This document shows, one piece after another, positions 24,286 through 32,353 of a stretch of 64,000 nucleotides of DNA. A program made the position numbers and the translations under genes. The notes beneath the pieces were generated by a model. That model was not told the DNA's origin, did not search any database, and saw only the letters and a program-made list of their open reading frames with translations. The stretch spans positions 310,001-374,000 of the forward strand of contig NZ_VTRT01000003.1 of NCBI RefSeq assembly GCF_008274585.1. The letters are read 5' to 3'. Every line of letters begins with the position of its first letter. Within the stretch, counting starts at the first letter, position 1. The stretch comes from Pedobacter sp. BS3. GTDB lineage: Bacteria > Bacteroidota > Bacteroidia > Sphingobacteriales > Sphingobacteriaceae.

Positions 24286-25026
24286 TCAACCGGGCAACTC
24301 AACGGTATCTAAAGCCTGTACCAGGGCCAGAAATTTGTTTAAACCCTGCCGTTTGGCTGGTGTAAGCGCATAATCAATACGATTGGTGAGGTAGTCGTGC
24401 AGGTCAAAATCAGCACGGGGCGGCAAACCGGCAACCACTTCTTCGCGGTGATTGAGCCCGTATTGCAATGCCTGGTTAAACTCATCGATAAAATCCTGCG
24501 AAATGGGTTTATTGGCAGCCCACACGGCAAACACAAAAGGCAGACCGGTAAAGTTTATCCATTCTTCGGCCAGATCATACACATAAGGATATTGCGAGGT
24601 TTTACCGAAGGTACGGTCGCCGATCTCTACAAAAGCATCGGCCTGGCCGGAGCTAACCCATTGCGGCTGGTGCTGCCAGTAATTTTTAAGCAATACCCGC
24701 GACAGGCTATTGGAGGTACGCGACTGGGAATCGGACCGGATGGTTTTTATTTGCCGGATTGGTTTATTACTGAAAATAAATACCGAATTGACCGGCCCAA
24801 CGGCGCCTATGCAAAAATCTGAAACGATATGCGCATCGGGTATCTGCAACAGGGCAACGGCCGGAACCAAACCGATATCAGCCTGGTTATCAATTAATTT
24901 CCTGGCGCAATCTGAAGGAATATCTAAGCTCAAATCTATTTTATTCAATACTTCGGCATGCTGAATGCCATACACAAAGGGACTGGTGTTGGTATATGAA
25001 ACGGCTGAAACTCTGATGGTACTCAC
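24286..25026 (-). CDS. mqnA: Chorismate dehydratase MqnA (futalosine menaquinone pathway)
   Basis: A 246-residue member of the MqnA/MqnD periplasmic-binding-like fold. It begins IRVSAVSYTNTSPFVYG and has IPSDCARKLIDNQADIGLVPAVAL and SDSQSRTSNSLSRVLLKNYW, typical of MqnA, which removes water from chorismate to give 3-[(1-carboxyvinyl)oxy]benzoate. This is the first committed futalosine step. Its start overlaps the stop of the upstream phosphatase gene by 4 bases (ATGA), and mqnE lies ahead, so the first two pathway enzymes are co-transcribed. Confidence 0.93.
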   Translation of the reverse strand: MSTIRVSAVSYTNTSPFVYGIQHAEVLNKIDLSLDIPSDCARKLIDNQADIGLVPAVALLQIPDAHIVSDFCIGAVGPVNSVFIFSNKPIRQIKTIRSDSQSRTSNSLSRVLLKNYWQHQPQWVSSGQADAFVEIGDRTFGKTSQYPYVYDLAEEWINFTGLPFVFAVWAANKPISQDFIDEFNQALQYGLNHREEVVAGLPPRADFDLHDYLTNRIDYALTPAKRQGLNKFLALVQALDTVELPG

Positions 25027-25691
25027 GGATGGGATAATAAATAGTGTAAATGATCGGTGTTATTAAAATCAACAATGGTGAAATCTGCTCCGTCATATTC
25101 CAGACGGTAAAGCGCTGTATTCTGGTGCGGAAACTTTTCCATATTGTAAAGCGGCTGGTTGGTAAGCAGGCACAGGAAAAGGCGTAAAGCCCGGCCGTGC
25201 ATACAAATCAGTATATTTTTGTGATCGTTTTTTTCAATGAGCTTTTCGAGCACGGTCAGTTGGCGTTCTTTTACTTCCAGCGGACTTTCGCCGCTATCGA
25301 ATTTAAGGTGAAGGTCGCCCTGCTGCCAGCTTTCGATCATATTTTTAAAGGCCTGGCGGATATCTTCGGTGCTCTCCTGCCCCTCGTAAACGCCCCAAGC
25401 CAGCTCATCTAAACCGGCATATTGTGTCCAGGGAATACCTGAATCAATAAACTGCTGTACGGTCTGGTGCGTACGTTTTAAGGTAGAGGTATAAATGTGG
25501 TCGAACGGGATATGTTTGTAAGCCCTGAAAAACGCGTCGGCCTGCTTACGGCCGGTTTCATTCAGGTCAGTATCTACGCCACGCCCCTGTACAATGCCGT
25601 GCTTATTTAAATCGGTTTCGCCATGCCGAATGATGTAGAGTGTTTTTAAGACAGATTTGTTATCGTTTTGATTTACAGTATTCTGGGACAT
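25023..25691 (-). CDS. Histidine phosphatase (phosphoglycerate mutase-like) superfamily protein
   Basis: A 222-residue protein with the catalytic TLYIIRHGETDLNKHGIVQG (phosphohistidine in RHG), the second conserved His in ILICMHGRALRLFL and the Glu in LDELAWGVYEGQ. Such proteins act as small-molecule phosphatases or mutases. It sits inside the menaquinone operon, 5 bases after mqnE and overlapping mqnA by 4. No phosphatase is part of the known futalosine route, so either it handles a by-product or the linkage is regulatory. Enzyme class is clear; substrate is not. Confidence 0.88.
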   Translation of the reverse strand: MSQNTVNQNDNKSVLKTLYIIRHGETDLNKHGIVQGRGVDTDLNETGRKQADAFFRAYKHIPFDHIYTSTLKRTHQTVQQFIDSGIPWTQYAGLDELAWGVYEGQESTEDIRQAFKNMIESWQQGDLHLKFDSGESPLEVKERQLTVLEKLIEKNDHKNILICMHGRALRLFLCLLTNQPLYNMEKFPHQNTALYRLEYDGADFTIVDFNNTDHLHYLLSHP

Positions 25692-25696
25692 TATGC

Positions 25697-26914
25697 TTAA
25701 CTAAGGGCTTCATCTGTTGCAGGCGATATTACAGGCAGCTTATAAAAAGCCGGCTTTTCGGGTTCGTCTGCAAATACGTAATCGGAATAATCGGTAACCA
25801 CATGATAAAGGGTATCGCGTTCTATGGGACGACGGCCTACGTGCTTAATGAGGTCTACCAACTGGCGGGTGCTCATAGCAGGATGCTGCTCTTCGGCGCC
25901 GGCCATGGAGTAGATTTTGGTGGTATCGTCCAGCGTACCGTCAATATCGTCTACGCCGTAATTCAGCGAAAGCTGGGCGGTATCGCGGCTGATCATGGCC
26001 CAATAGGCTTTGATATGGTCGAAGTTATCCAGGTAAATGCGGGCAATGGCGTAATTGCGTAAATCCTCAACTACCGAAACTTCGGGAACATTAGACATCT
26101 GGTTATCCTGGTTGCGGAATTTCAGCGGAATGAACGTCTGGAATCCGCCGGTTTTATCCTGGAGCTGCCGTAAGCGTTCCATGTGGTCTACCCGGTGCCA
26201 GAACTCCTCGATATGCCCGTACAGCATGGTAGCGTTTGAGCGCATGCCCAGTTTATGCCATTCCTCGTGGATTGCCAGCCATTGTTCGGCCGTACATTTA
26301 TCTTTGGCTATCTTATCGCGTACCTCGCTGTGAAAAATCTCAGCGCCACCACCGGGAATAGATTCCAGGCCGGCATCTTTCATCAGCTTCATACCGGTAG
26401 CGTAATCTATCTTAGCCTTCTTAAAAATATAATGATACTCTACAGGAGTTAATGCCTTGACATGCAGTTCAGGGCGATGCTGCTTTATCCGTGTAAACAG
26501 CTCTGAATAAAACGGAACATCGTATTGCGGCAGCACTCCGCCTACAATGTGCACTTCGGTAACGGGCTGGTCATCGTATTTTTTTACGATATCCAGCATT
26601 TCATCCATGGTATATTCCCACCCTTCCGAACGCTGTTTTATAAGCCGCGAATACGAGCAGAATTTGCAATCGTACACACATAAATTGGTAGGCTCGATAT
26701 GGAAATTACGGTTGAAATAGGTGTTATCGCCGTGGCGCTTTTCGCGGATGTAATTGGCAAGCGTACCCAGGTAGTTCAGTTCGCCTTTTTCGTACAGCAG
26801 CACGCCTTCATCAAAAGATATCCGCTCATTTTGCTGCACCTTACGGGCTATGGCCTTTAATGCTTCGGGTAAACCGGGGTCATTCAGTAAAACGTCTAAC
26901 GCTGACTCGTTCAT
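25697..26914 (-). CDS. mqnE: Aminodeoxyfutalosine synthase MqnE (radical SAM)
   Basis: About 405 residues from the ATG at 26914; the longer frame starts at a TTG inside the promoter box. The radical SAM cluster is CVYDCKFC (Cys79, Cys83, Cys86). IPGGGAEIF, HIVGGVLPQYDVPFY and TMLYGHIE are characteristic of the MqnE/CofH group; the gene context with mqnA favours MqnE, which couples the MqnA product with SAM to aminodeoxyfutalosine. First gene of the operon mqnE - phosphatase - mqnA. mqnB, mqnC and mqnD are not in the window. Confidence 0.92.
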   Translation of the reverse strand: MNESALDVLLNDPGLPEALKAIARKVQQNERISFDEGVLLYEKGELNYLGTLANYIREKRHGDNTYFNRNFHIEPTNLCVYDCKFCSYSRLIKQRSEGWEYTMDEMLDIVKKYDDQPVTEVHIVGGVLPQYDVPFYSELFTRIKQHRPELHVKALTPVEYHYIFKKAKIDYATGMKLMKDAGLESIPGGGAEIFHSEVRDKIAKDKCTAEQWLAIHEEWHKLGMRSNATMLYGHIEEFWHRVDHMERLRQLQDKTGGFQTFIPLKFRNQDNQMSNVPEVSVVEDLRNYAIARIYLDNFDHIKAYWAMISRDTAQLSLNYGVDDIDGTLDDTTKIYSMAGAEEQHPAMSTRQLVDLIKHVGRRPIERDTLYHVVTDYSDYVFADEPEKPAFYKLPVISPATDEALS

Positions 26915-26932
26915 GAATTGTTCTTTACCAGA

Positions 26933-26940
26933 CAAAAGTA
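26933..26940 (-). promoter_or_regulatory. Putative -7 box for the mqnE operon
   Basis: On the minus strand this reads TACTTTTG, a match to TAnnTTTG, 18 bases upstream of the mqnE ATG. The -33 side is T-rich but lacks a clear TTG. Confidence 0.45.
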
Positions 26941-27010
26941 CAATAATGCGTTAAAAAGCCCTATCATTTGGATGTAACTCTTTTGAGGGAGGAAGGTGAA
27001 AGGTTTAATG

Positions 27011-27248
27011 GAGAATGGACAGTTGACAGATGACAATGGAGAATGGACAGATGACAGTTGAGAATGGACAGTTGACAGATGACAATGGAGAATGGACAGA
27101 TGACAGTGGAGAATGGACAGATGACAATGGAGAATGGACAGATGACAATGGAGAATGGACAGATGACAGTGGAGAATGGGCAATGGACAGTTGAGAGGTG
27201 ACAATGGAGAATGGAGAATGGACAGATGACAGTGGAGAATGGGCAGTG
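27011..27248. repeat. Heptamer minisatellite, 34 uninterrupted 7-base units
   Basis: The region is exactly 34 x 7 bases. Every heptad begins with G and follows one of a few forms: GAGAATG, GACAGAT, GACAATG, GACAGTT, GACAGTG, with GGCAATG, GGCAGTG and GAGAGGT as rare variants. A 21-base super-unit (GACAGAT GACAATG GAGAATG or close) recurs. Because 21 is a multiple of three, the minus strand stays open as an ILHCHLS-repeat frame, which I regard as an artefact. It lies between divergent mqnE and the end of corA. Confidence 0.9.
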
Positions 27249-27444
27249 CTTTTTTAGTCCGAAAGTTGGAAAAGTCCGGAAGACCGGAAGCTTACTCCCT
27301 CCTTTGCGCCACCGCTAAGGCGACACGCGGTTGGGAGGGCCGGGGTGGGCCTCTATAGGGTCATCGTTCATGGTGGATAGTCCGCAGGCCGGGAAGCGGG
27401 AAAGTAAAGCACATATTGATGTATAGGGATCAGCCTGAACTATA
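27249..27444. other. Intergenic region downstream of corA
   Basis: Contains GTCCGAA AGTTGGA AAAGTCC GGAAGAC CGGAAGC (27257-27291), which again runs in 7-base steps, and a GC-rich GGGAGGGCCGGGGTGGG stretch at about 27331 resembling the repeat at 12431-12450. No gene or clear terminator seen. Confidence 0.4.
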
Positions 27445-28563
27445 TTACTTAAACCAGCCTTTTCGCCAGAAATAGATAATTTGCAAAATGGCGATAAGCA
27501 GCATGGCAATGAGCGTATAGATGTAGCCATTGGGCGAGTATAATTCGGGCATATTATACTTTAAAATGCGGTGCGTAATGGGGTCTTCGTAGGCAAAATT
27601 CATACCGTATATACCGGCAATGAAGGTTAACGGAATGAAAATGGACGAAATAATGGTTAACACTTTCATGATCTCGTTCATACGGTTACTGATAATGGAT
27701 AAATTCATGTCAATAAGCGTAGTGGTAACGTCCTTATAGCTTTCGATGAGGTCTACAGCCTGCATACAGTGGTCGTAAGCATCTTTCAGGAATGTGCGTG
27801 TATAATCCGTAACAAGAGGCGATTCTGAGCGCAGCATGTCGTTCAGCTTGTCGCGTTCGGGCCAGGCGGCCCGGCGGATCATGATCATTACCCGTTTAAT
27901 ATCCTGCATTTTATACATGATATTCCTGTTGGGCTTGCGATATAAAAGCTCTTCGATGGTGTCCAGTTCGTCGCCCAGCTTATAGATCAGATTGAAATAA
28001 TAATCGATAATTAAATCGGTCAAGGCATATAGCATGTACGATGGTCCGGCGGTACGTATGCTGCCTTTACCGCCTCTAAGGCGCTCAATAACCGGCTTAA
28101 ACGTATTGTTATGCGATTCCTGAAAACTTAGCAGCGTATTTTGGGTGAGGATGAAGGATACCTGCTCTGATTCAATTTCATGATGCTTGTTTATAAAAAT
28201 GTGCCTGCTTACCGCAAAGTTATACCCTTCGTACTCATCGAGCTTAGAACGCTGGTTGTTGTTGGTAATATCTTCAACCACCAGGCTGTGGATATTATAT
28301 CTTTTGCTGATGAAATTGTATATTTCAATATCGCCAAGCCCCTGGATGTCTATCCACGAAGTATGTTCGGGATACTTATCTAATATAATTTCAAGCTCAT
28401 GCACATTGTCTGCCGTCTCTTCAACCAGCTCTTTCTCATTATAACAATACACATTGATCTTGGAGGCCAGCGCTGTTTCGCTTAAGCGGATGATTCCCGG
28501 ACTGGAGCCCGGTTCTGTTACCGGCCTGGTATGCTTTATTACTAAGCGCTTTATTTTCGACAT
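27445..28563 (-). CDS. corA: CorA-family magnesium/cobalt transporter
   Basis: A 372-residue inner-membrane channel. The large N-terminal cytoplasmic domain is followed by two C-terminal transmembrane helices (about 310-330 and 348-368), the first ending in the diagnostic YGMNF (GMN selectivity motif). The C-terminus ends in basic residues (FWRKGWFK) as in CorA. It transports Mg2+ and possibly Co2+ or Ni2+ as a pentamer. It follows wbqC by 2 bases on the same strand; the link between the two is probably only transcriptional. Confidence 0.93.
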   Translation of the reverse strand: MSKIKRLVIKHTRPVTEPGSSPGIIRLSETALASKINVYCYNEKELVEETADNVHELEIILDKYPEHTSWIDIQGLGDIEIYNFISKRYNIHSLVVEDITNNNQRSKLDEYEGYNFAVSRHIFINKHHEIESEQVSFILTQNTLLSFQESHNNTFKPVIERLRGGKGSIRTAGPSYMLYALTDLIIDYYFNLIYKLGDELDTIEELLYRKPNRNIMYKMQDIKRVMIMIRRAAWPERDKLNDMLRSESPLVTDYTRTFLKDAYDHCMQAVDLIESYKDVTTTLIDMNLSIISNRMNEIMKVLTIISSIFIPLTFIAGIYGMNFAYEDPITHRILKYNMPELYSPNGYIYTLIAMLLIAILQIIYFWRKGWFK

Positions 28564-28565
28564 AA

Positions 28566-29174
28566 TTACAGGTAATGGATGCTTTGTGGCCCCTGGCTAA
28601 ACAACAAGTCGACAATACTCAGGTTTTTTAAAAATCCGCACTTATCTTCAAATACCTGAAAATACGGCTTAAAATCGCCTTCGGGCTCCTTTTTTGGATG
28701 TATGCTTTCGCGAAGATCGAGCATATCGGGATAATGCTTTTCGTAAGCCGTTGTTTTTTGCCAGGTGATATTGATTTTGAACAATTGCAGCAGCAATTGA
28801 AGCAATTGCTCATTAAGATCAAACAGGTAAGTGAATTTTTTTGAGTAAAAAGGCGCTAAGCTATCTTCATAAAACTCGAAAAACGATGATGTCCGATAAC
28901 AAGTTTGCAGGCTCATCCAGTGAATGCGCTGCCAGTTAAAGTCGTTGCTTATTTTTACATCCTTAACGCAAGTATGCACTTTAGAGCCTTTCACTACAGG
29001 CACAATCAGGTCAAGGCGTCCGTTTGGCGATTGTATGCGGGCACGGTTACGATAAGTTTGTTTCGGAAAGTGCTCGTATTGTTCTATCAGGATATTTTGC
29101 TTATTGGCGATCAGCTTCTTGAAAAAATCTGTTGGTGGCAGGTAAAATAATGGTAAAATTGCGCCTTTATACAT
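28566..29174 (-). CDS. WbqC-like family protein
   Basis: A 202-residue protein of the WbqC family: GAILPLFYLPPTDFFKKL at the start, then YRNRARIQSPNGRLDLIVPV and SNDFNWQRIHWMSLQTCYR. WbqC-like proteins are cysteine-protease-fold proteins associated with polysaccharide or lipid clusters, function not established. In Bacteroidota this gene is often near the signal peptidase genes; here it is upstream of corA. It has its own promoter (29204-29234), divergent from the acyltransferase gene. Confidence 0.85.
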   Translation of the reverse strand: MYKGAILPLFYLPPTDFFKKLIANKQNILIEQYEHFPKQTYRNRARIQSPNGRLDLIVPVVKGSKVHTCVKDVKISNDFNWQRIHWMSLQTCYRTSSFFEFYEDSLAPFYSKKFTYLFDLNEQLLQLLLQLFKINITWQKTTAYEKHYPDMLDLRESIHPKKEPEGDFKPYFQVFEDKCGFLKNLSIVDLLFSQGPQSIHYL

Positions 29175-29203
29175 TGTAACACTTATGTTTGTAACACTTT
29201 TGC

Positions 29204-29234
29204 CAAAGGTACAGTATTAAACTGCTGTAGCCAA
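29204..29234 (-). promoter_or_regulatory. Promoter of wbqC-corA
   Basis: On the minus strand TTGG (29234-29231) precedes TACCTTTG (29211-29204) by about 20 bases, a good TTG/TAnnTTTG promoter. The 5' UTR of about 23 bases and the first codon contain a direct repeat, TTGTAACACTT, on the plus strand at about 29175-29185 and 29190-29200, which could be a binding site. Confidence 0.6.
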
Positions 29235-29248
29235 TACACAATTAGCGG

Positions 29249-30136
29249 ATGAGGAAAAGTTTATCGGGTATTATTTCATTTTTTCTTTACCTGGCATCGC
29301 TGCTGCCGTTTAGGGCGCTGTATGTATTAGCCGATATAACGTATGTGCTCATTTATTATATAGTGGGTTATCGCCGGCAGGTGGTTAAAATCAATCTGCA
29401 AAACGCGTTTCCTGAAAAGAGTGTTGCCGAACGTAAAGCCATAGAAAAGAAGTTTTATCGCTTTTTAAGCGACCAGGCTTTTGAGATATTAAAAATGCGC
29501 AGCGTCTCCCCGGCATGCATCAAAAAGAGATTCGTGTTAAATAACCTGGATGAATTAAGGCAGCATCTTGATGCCGGACGGGCGGTGATTGGCGCTACCG
29601 GACATTATGCTAACTGGGAATGGGGAACATTGATCATTAGCCTGGCTATAGATAACCCGATCATAGTGGTTTATAAGCCGATACAAAACCAGGGGTTTGA
29701 AACCTATATGAACCGGATGCGAGCCCGGTTTGGTGCTCATTTGGTGGCCATGAAACGTACATTACGCAAAATTGTTGAATTTAAAGGTCAGCCATTTCTT
29801 GCGCTGCTGGTAAGCGATCAAACACCGGTTCAGGGCGAGACCCAGTACTATACCCGGTTCTTAAATCAACCCACTGCTGTGTTTCTGGGTGTTGAAAAGA
29901 TTGCCAGGCTGAACAACAGTCCCGTAGTTTTTTGCCACATAGATCGTTTAAAACGAGGTTATTATAATTGTACATTCAAAACATTAGTGGCCGACTCTGC
30001 TCAAACCGCCCCGCATGAAATAACAGAATTACACACCCGCGAGCTTGAGAGGATCATCCGGCAAAAACCCGAACTATGGCTTTGGTCGCACAGGCGCTGG
30101 AAGTTTAAACCGAAAGAAGAAACGGCACAATCATGA
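29249..30136 (+). CDS. Lysophospholipid / lipid A acyltransferase family protein (LpxL/HtrB-like)
   Basis: A 295-residue protein with an N-terminal hydrophobic anchor and the acyltransferase HX4E motif, His119 and Glu124 in GHYANWEWG. KINLQNAFPEKS near the N-terminus and LWLWSHRRWKFKP near the C-terminus are typical of LpxL-type lipid A secondary acyltransferases. It probably adds a secondary acyl chain to lipid A at the inner membrane. It overlaps the next gene by 4 bases (ATGA), coupling it to a glycosyltransferase. The Bacteroidota enzyme may act on another lipid, for example an aminolipid. Confidence 0.9.
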   Translation: MRKSLSGIISFFLYLASLLPFRALYVLADITYVLIYYIVGYRRQVVKINLQNAFPEKSVAERKAIEKKFYRFLSDQAFEILKMRSVSPACIKKRFVLNNLDELRQHLDAGRAVIGATGHYANWEWGTLIISLAIDNPIIVVYKPIQNQGFETYMNRMRARFGAHLVAMKRTLRKIVEFKGQPFLALLVSDQTPVQGETQYYTRFLNQPTAVFLGVEKIARLNNSPVVFCHIDRLKRGYYNCTFKTLVADSAQTAPHEITELHTRELERIIRQKPELWLWSHRRWKFKPKEETAQS

Positions 30137-31149
30137 GTTATCCTAAAGTTGCTGTAATCATCCTGAACTGGAACGGACAAAAGTTCTTAGAGCAATTTTT
30201 GCCTTCGGTTTACAATTCAAGCTATCCAAATTTAGAGATCATTTTAGGCGACAATGCCTCTACGGATGATTCCGTGGCTTTCACCAAACAGGTTTTTCCG
30301 AGGATCACCATTCTTCAGAATGATAAAAACTACGGCTATGCCGGCGGTTACAATCACATCATCGACCGTGTTGAGGCAGATTATTATGTGCTGCTAAACT
30401 CGGATGTAGAAGTGACCGAAAACTGGATCGAACCGGTAATTGCGATGATGGAAGCCGATCCAACCATTGCCGTAACACAACCCAAGCTCCGCTCCTATTA
30501 CCAACGCAACCAGTTTGAATATGCCGGCGCTGCCGGCGGCTATATAGACCGCTATGGTTACCCGTTTTGCCGCGGACGTATTTTTGACACCATAGAAACC
30601 GATACCGGCCAGTATGACGATAAGGCCGAAATATTCTGGGCATCGGGCGCCGCTTTGTTTATCCGCAGCTCCTGCTGGAAAGAAGTTAAAGGGCTTGATG
30701 CCGGATTTTTTGCTCACATGGAAGAAATTGACCTGTGCTGGCGTTTGAAAAACCGGGGTTATAAGGTAATGTATTGTCCTGATTCTGTGGTTTATCATGT
30801 TGGCGCCGGAACGCTGAACAGCGACAGCCCGCATAAAACCTATCTCAACTTCAGGAATAACCTGGCCATGCTGAAAAAGAACCTGCCGGCAGGCCAGGCT
30901 TTTGTTATCATATTTATCCGTTTCTGGCTGGATTTCCTTTCGCTGCTGCGCTTTGTGTTTCAGGGAAAATTTGGATGTGCCAGGGCCATCAGCAAGGCTC
31001 ACATTCATTTTTTAGGTAACCTGGGCAAACATTCTTCCAAAGAAGAAAAAGATAAAAGCCGGTTTAATAACGCAGGTTTTTATAGGGGCAGCATTGTATG
31101 GCAATATTTTATCAATAAAAAGCATACGTTCAGGGGGTTGTTTTTCTAA
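30133..31149 (+). CDS. Family 2 glycosyltransferase
   Basis: A 338-residue GT2 enzyme. VAVIILNWNGQKFLEQFLPS is the nucleotide-sugar binding start, DNASTDDS follows, and NSDVEVTENW holds the DXD-like metal site; ASGAALFIRSSCWKEVKGLDAGFFAHMEEIDL (given in parts) is the acceptor/catalytic region typical of rhamnosyltransferase-like GT2. The C-terminal 60 residues contain a hydrophobic segment that may bind the membrane. It is translationally coupled to the acyltransferase, so both likely modify a membrane lipid or glycan. Confidence 0.9.
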   Translation: MSYPKVAVIILNWNGQKFLEQFLPSVYNSSYPNLEIILGDNASTDDSVAFTKQVFPRITILQNDKNYGYAGGYNHIIDRVEADYYVLLNSDVEVTENWIEPVIAMMEADPTIAVTQPKLRSYYQRNQFEYAGAAGGYIDRYGYPFCRGRIFDTIETDTGQYDDKAEIFWASGAALFIRSSCWKEVKGLDAGFFAHMEEIDLCWRLKNRGYKVMYCPDSVVYHVGAGTLNSDSPHKTYLNFRNNLAMLKKNLPAGQAFVIIFIRFWLDFLSLLRFVFQGKFGCARAISKAHIHFLGNLGKHSSKEEKDKSRFNNAGFYRGSIVWQYFINKKHTFRGLFF

Positions 31150-31314
31150 GGCTGTTATTGTGCAATTAGGTATATTAAGCGAACGTACCATATTATCACT
31201 TAATAATCTGCCGACGAAAAGGCTGAGTAATATCGAATATAGCCAATTCTTTTTCGAAATAACAGGCAAAAATAGTTACACTTTCGGACAACTATCATTA
31301 CCTTTGTATAAGGT

Positions 31315-31655
31315 ATGAACAATGCGAAGATAAGAACTGTGTTCCTGTATAAACATTACTTCACTGATTTCTTCGAGAAACAGAGGCAAAAAGTGAAGGA
31401 CAAAATTCTGTGGACATTTAGAATAATTGAAACGCAGTCACAAATACCTCAGGAATATTTAAAACATCTGGAAGGTACAGATGGACTTTACGAGATAAGA
31501 GTTCAAACAGGAAGCGATATATTTCGATTTTCTGCTTTTTTGACTACGGAAAACTCATTGTGCTGGCCAATGGATTTCAGAAAAAGACACAAAAAACACC
31601 CAAAACGGAAATTGAGAAAGCATTAAAAATAAAGAGGGAATATGAAAAAGAATAG
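31315..31655 (+). pseudogene. higB: HigB/RelE-type toxin, frameshifted
   Basis: The first 71 codons match Gp49/HigB-type toxins (YLKHLEGTDGLYEIRVQTGSDIF). At about 31525-31532 the sequence reads CGATTTTCTGC where the family needs CGA ATT TTC TGC, so one A is missing. In the next frame the toxin C-terminus continues perfectly (IFCFFDYGKLIVLANGFQKK, then TQKTPKTEIEKALKIKREY) to a stop at 31653-31655, overlapping the antitoxin start by 14 bases as in intact pairs. As read, the product is 103 residues with a wrong C-terminus. The toxin is therefore probably inactive unless this is a sequencing error or programmed slippage. Confidence 0.85.
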
Positions 31656-31944
31656 TAATTTAAAATCGCTTGACCAATTTGTCGAAGAACAATATGGTAA
31701 GCGAGGCACTTCAAAACGTGATAAATTTGAAAAGGGATATGAAGCATTTAAACTTGGTTTTCTTATCCAACAAGCCCGGCTTGAAAAAGGAATGACGCAA
31801 GAAGAACTTGCTGAAAAGTGTGGAACAAACAAGGGCTATATCTCTAAAATAGAGAATAATATTAAAGAAGTTCGAATTTCAACACTCCAAAAAATAGTCG
31901 AACTCGGACTTGGTGGACATTTGGAGCTTTCCATAAAGTTATAA
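31642..31944 (+). CDS. higA: HigA-type antitoxin (XRE helix-turn-helix)
   Basis: A 100-residue antitoxin with SLDQFVEEQYGKRGTSKRDKFE at the N-terminus (toxin-binding part) and an XRE helix-turn-helix in MTQEELAEKCGTNKGYISKIEN. It is intact and starts inside the end of the toxin frame, typical of toxin-first HigBA modules. HigA binds HigB and represses the operon. With the toxin frameshifted it may persist as an orphan antitoxin that protects against related toxins. Confidence 0.9.
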   Translation: MKKNSNLKSLDQFVEEQYGKRGTSKRDKFEKGYEAFKLGFLIQQARLEKGMTQEELAEKCGTNKGYISKIENNIKEVRISTLQKIVELGLGGHLELSIKL

Positions 31945-32047
31945 CAAACAAAAAATTAGTTCAATTATATTTTGCAAAAATGAAAATGTTCATTTAAACT
32001 ATTCCTATCTCACAAGCTCAAAATGCAATAGGAAGCAGAAAACAGAA

Positions 32048-32215
32048 AATAATATCACAACCCTTGACGAAATTCTCGATAAGAAATACGGTAAGCGGGG
32101 AGCAAAAAAAAGAGAGCAATGGGAACAAGAGTTTGAAGCATTTCAGCTTGGTGTCTTGCTTGAAGAAGCAAGACCTAACTTGTTTCTCTCAAATAACCAA
32201 CTCAAATTATTCTAA
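32048..32215 (+). pseudogene. Second HigA-type antitoxin, N-terminal remnant
   Basis: In frame from 32048 the sequence reads NNITTLDEILDKKYGKRGAK and then REQWEQEFEAFQLGVLLEEAR, clearly paralogous to the N-terminal half of the intact HigA just upstream. At 32173 homology ends, before the helix-turn-helix, and the frame drifts to a stop at 32213-32215. There is no start codon in a suitable place. It is the decayed relic of a second module. Confidence 0.75.
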
Positions 32216-32353
32216 ACCAAAACTGCAATTATTTCAGGTTAAACCGCTATTTATCAGACATTTTTACAGAAATAATTTAAATCTAACCGACAAAATTTCC
32301 GGAAGCAGGAAACTAAACGTACATGGCAACTGTTTTGATGCTAACTTAGTACT

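Noticed and set aside
26911-27204. Minus-strand ORF coding a seven-residue LSILHCH repeat
   Set aside because: It only exists because the 21-base super-period of the heptamer array is a multiple of three; no family, no promoter and no start context.
27011-27248. CRISPR array
   Set aside because: Units are contiguous 7-mers without spacers, and no cas genes are nearby.
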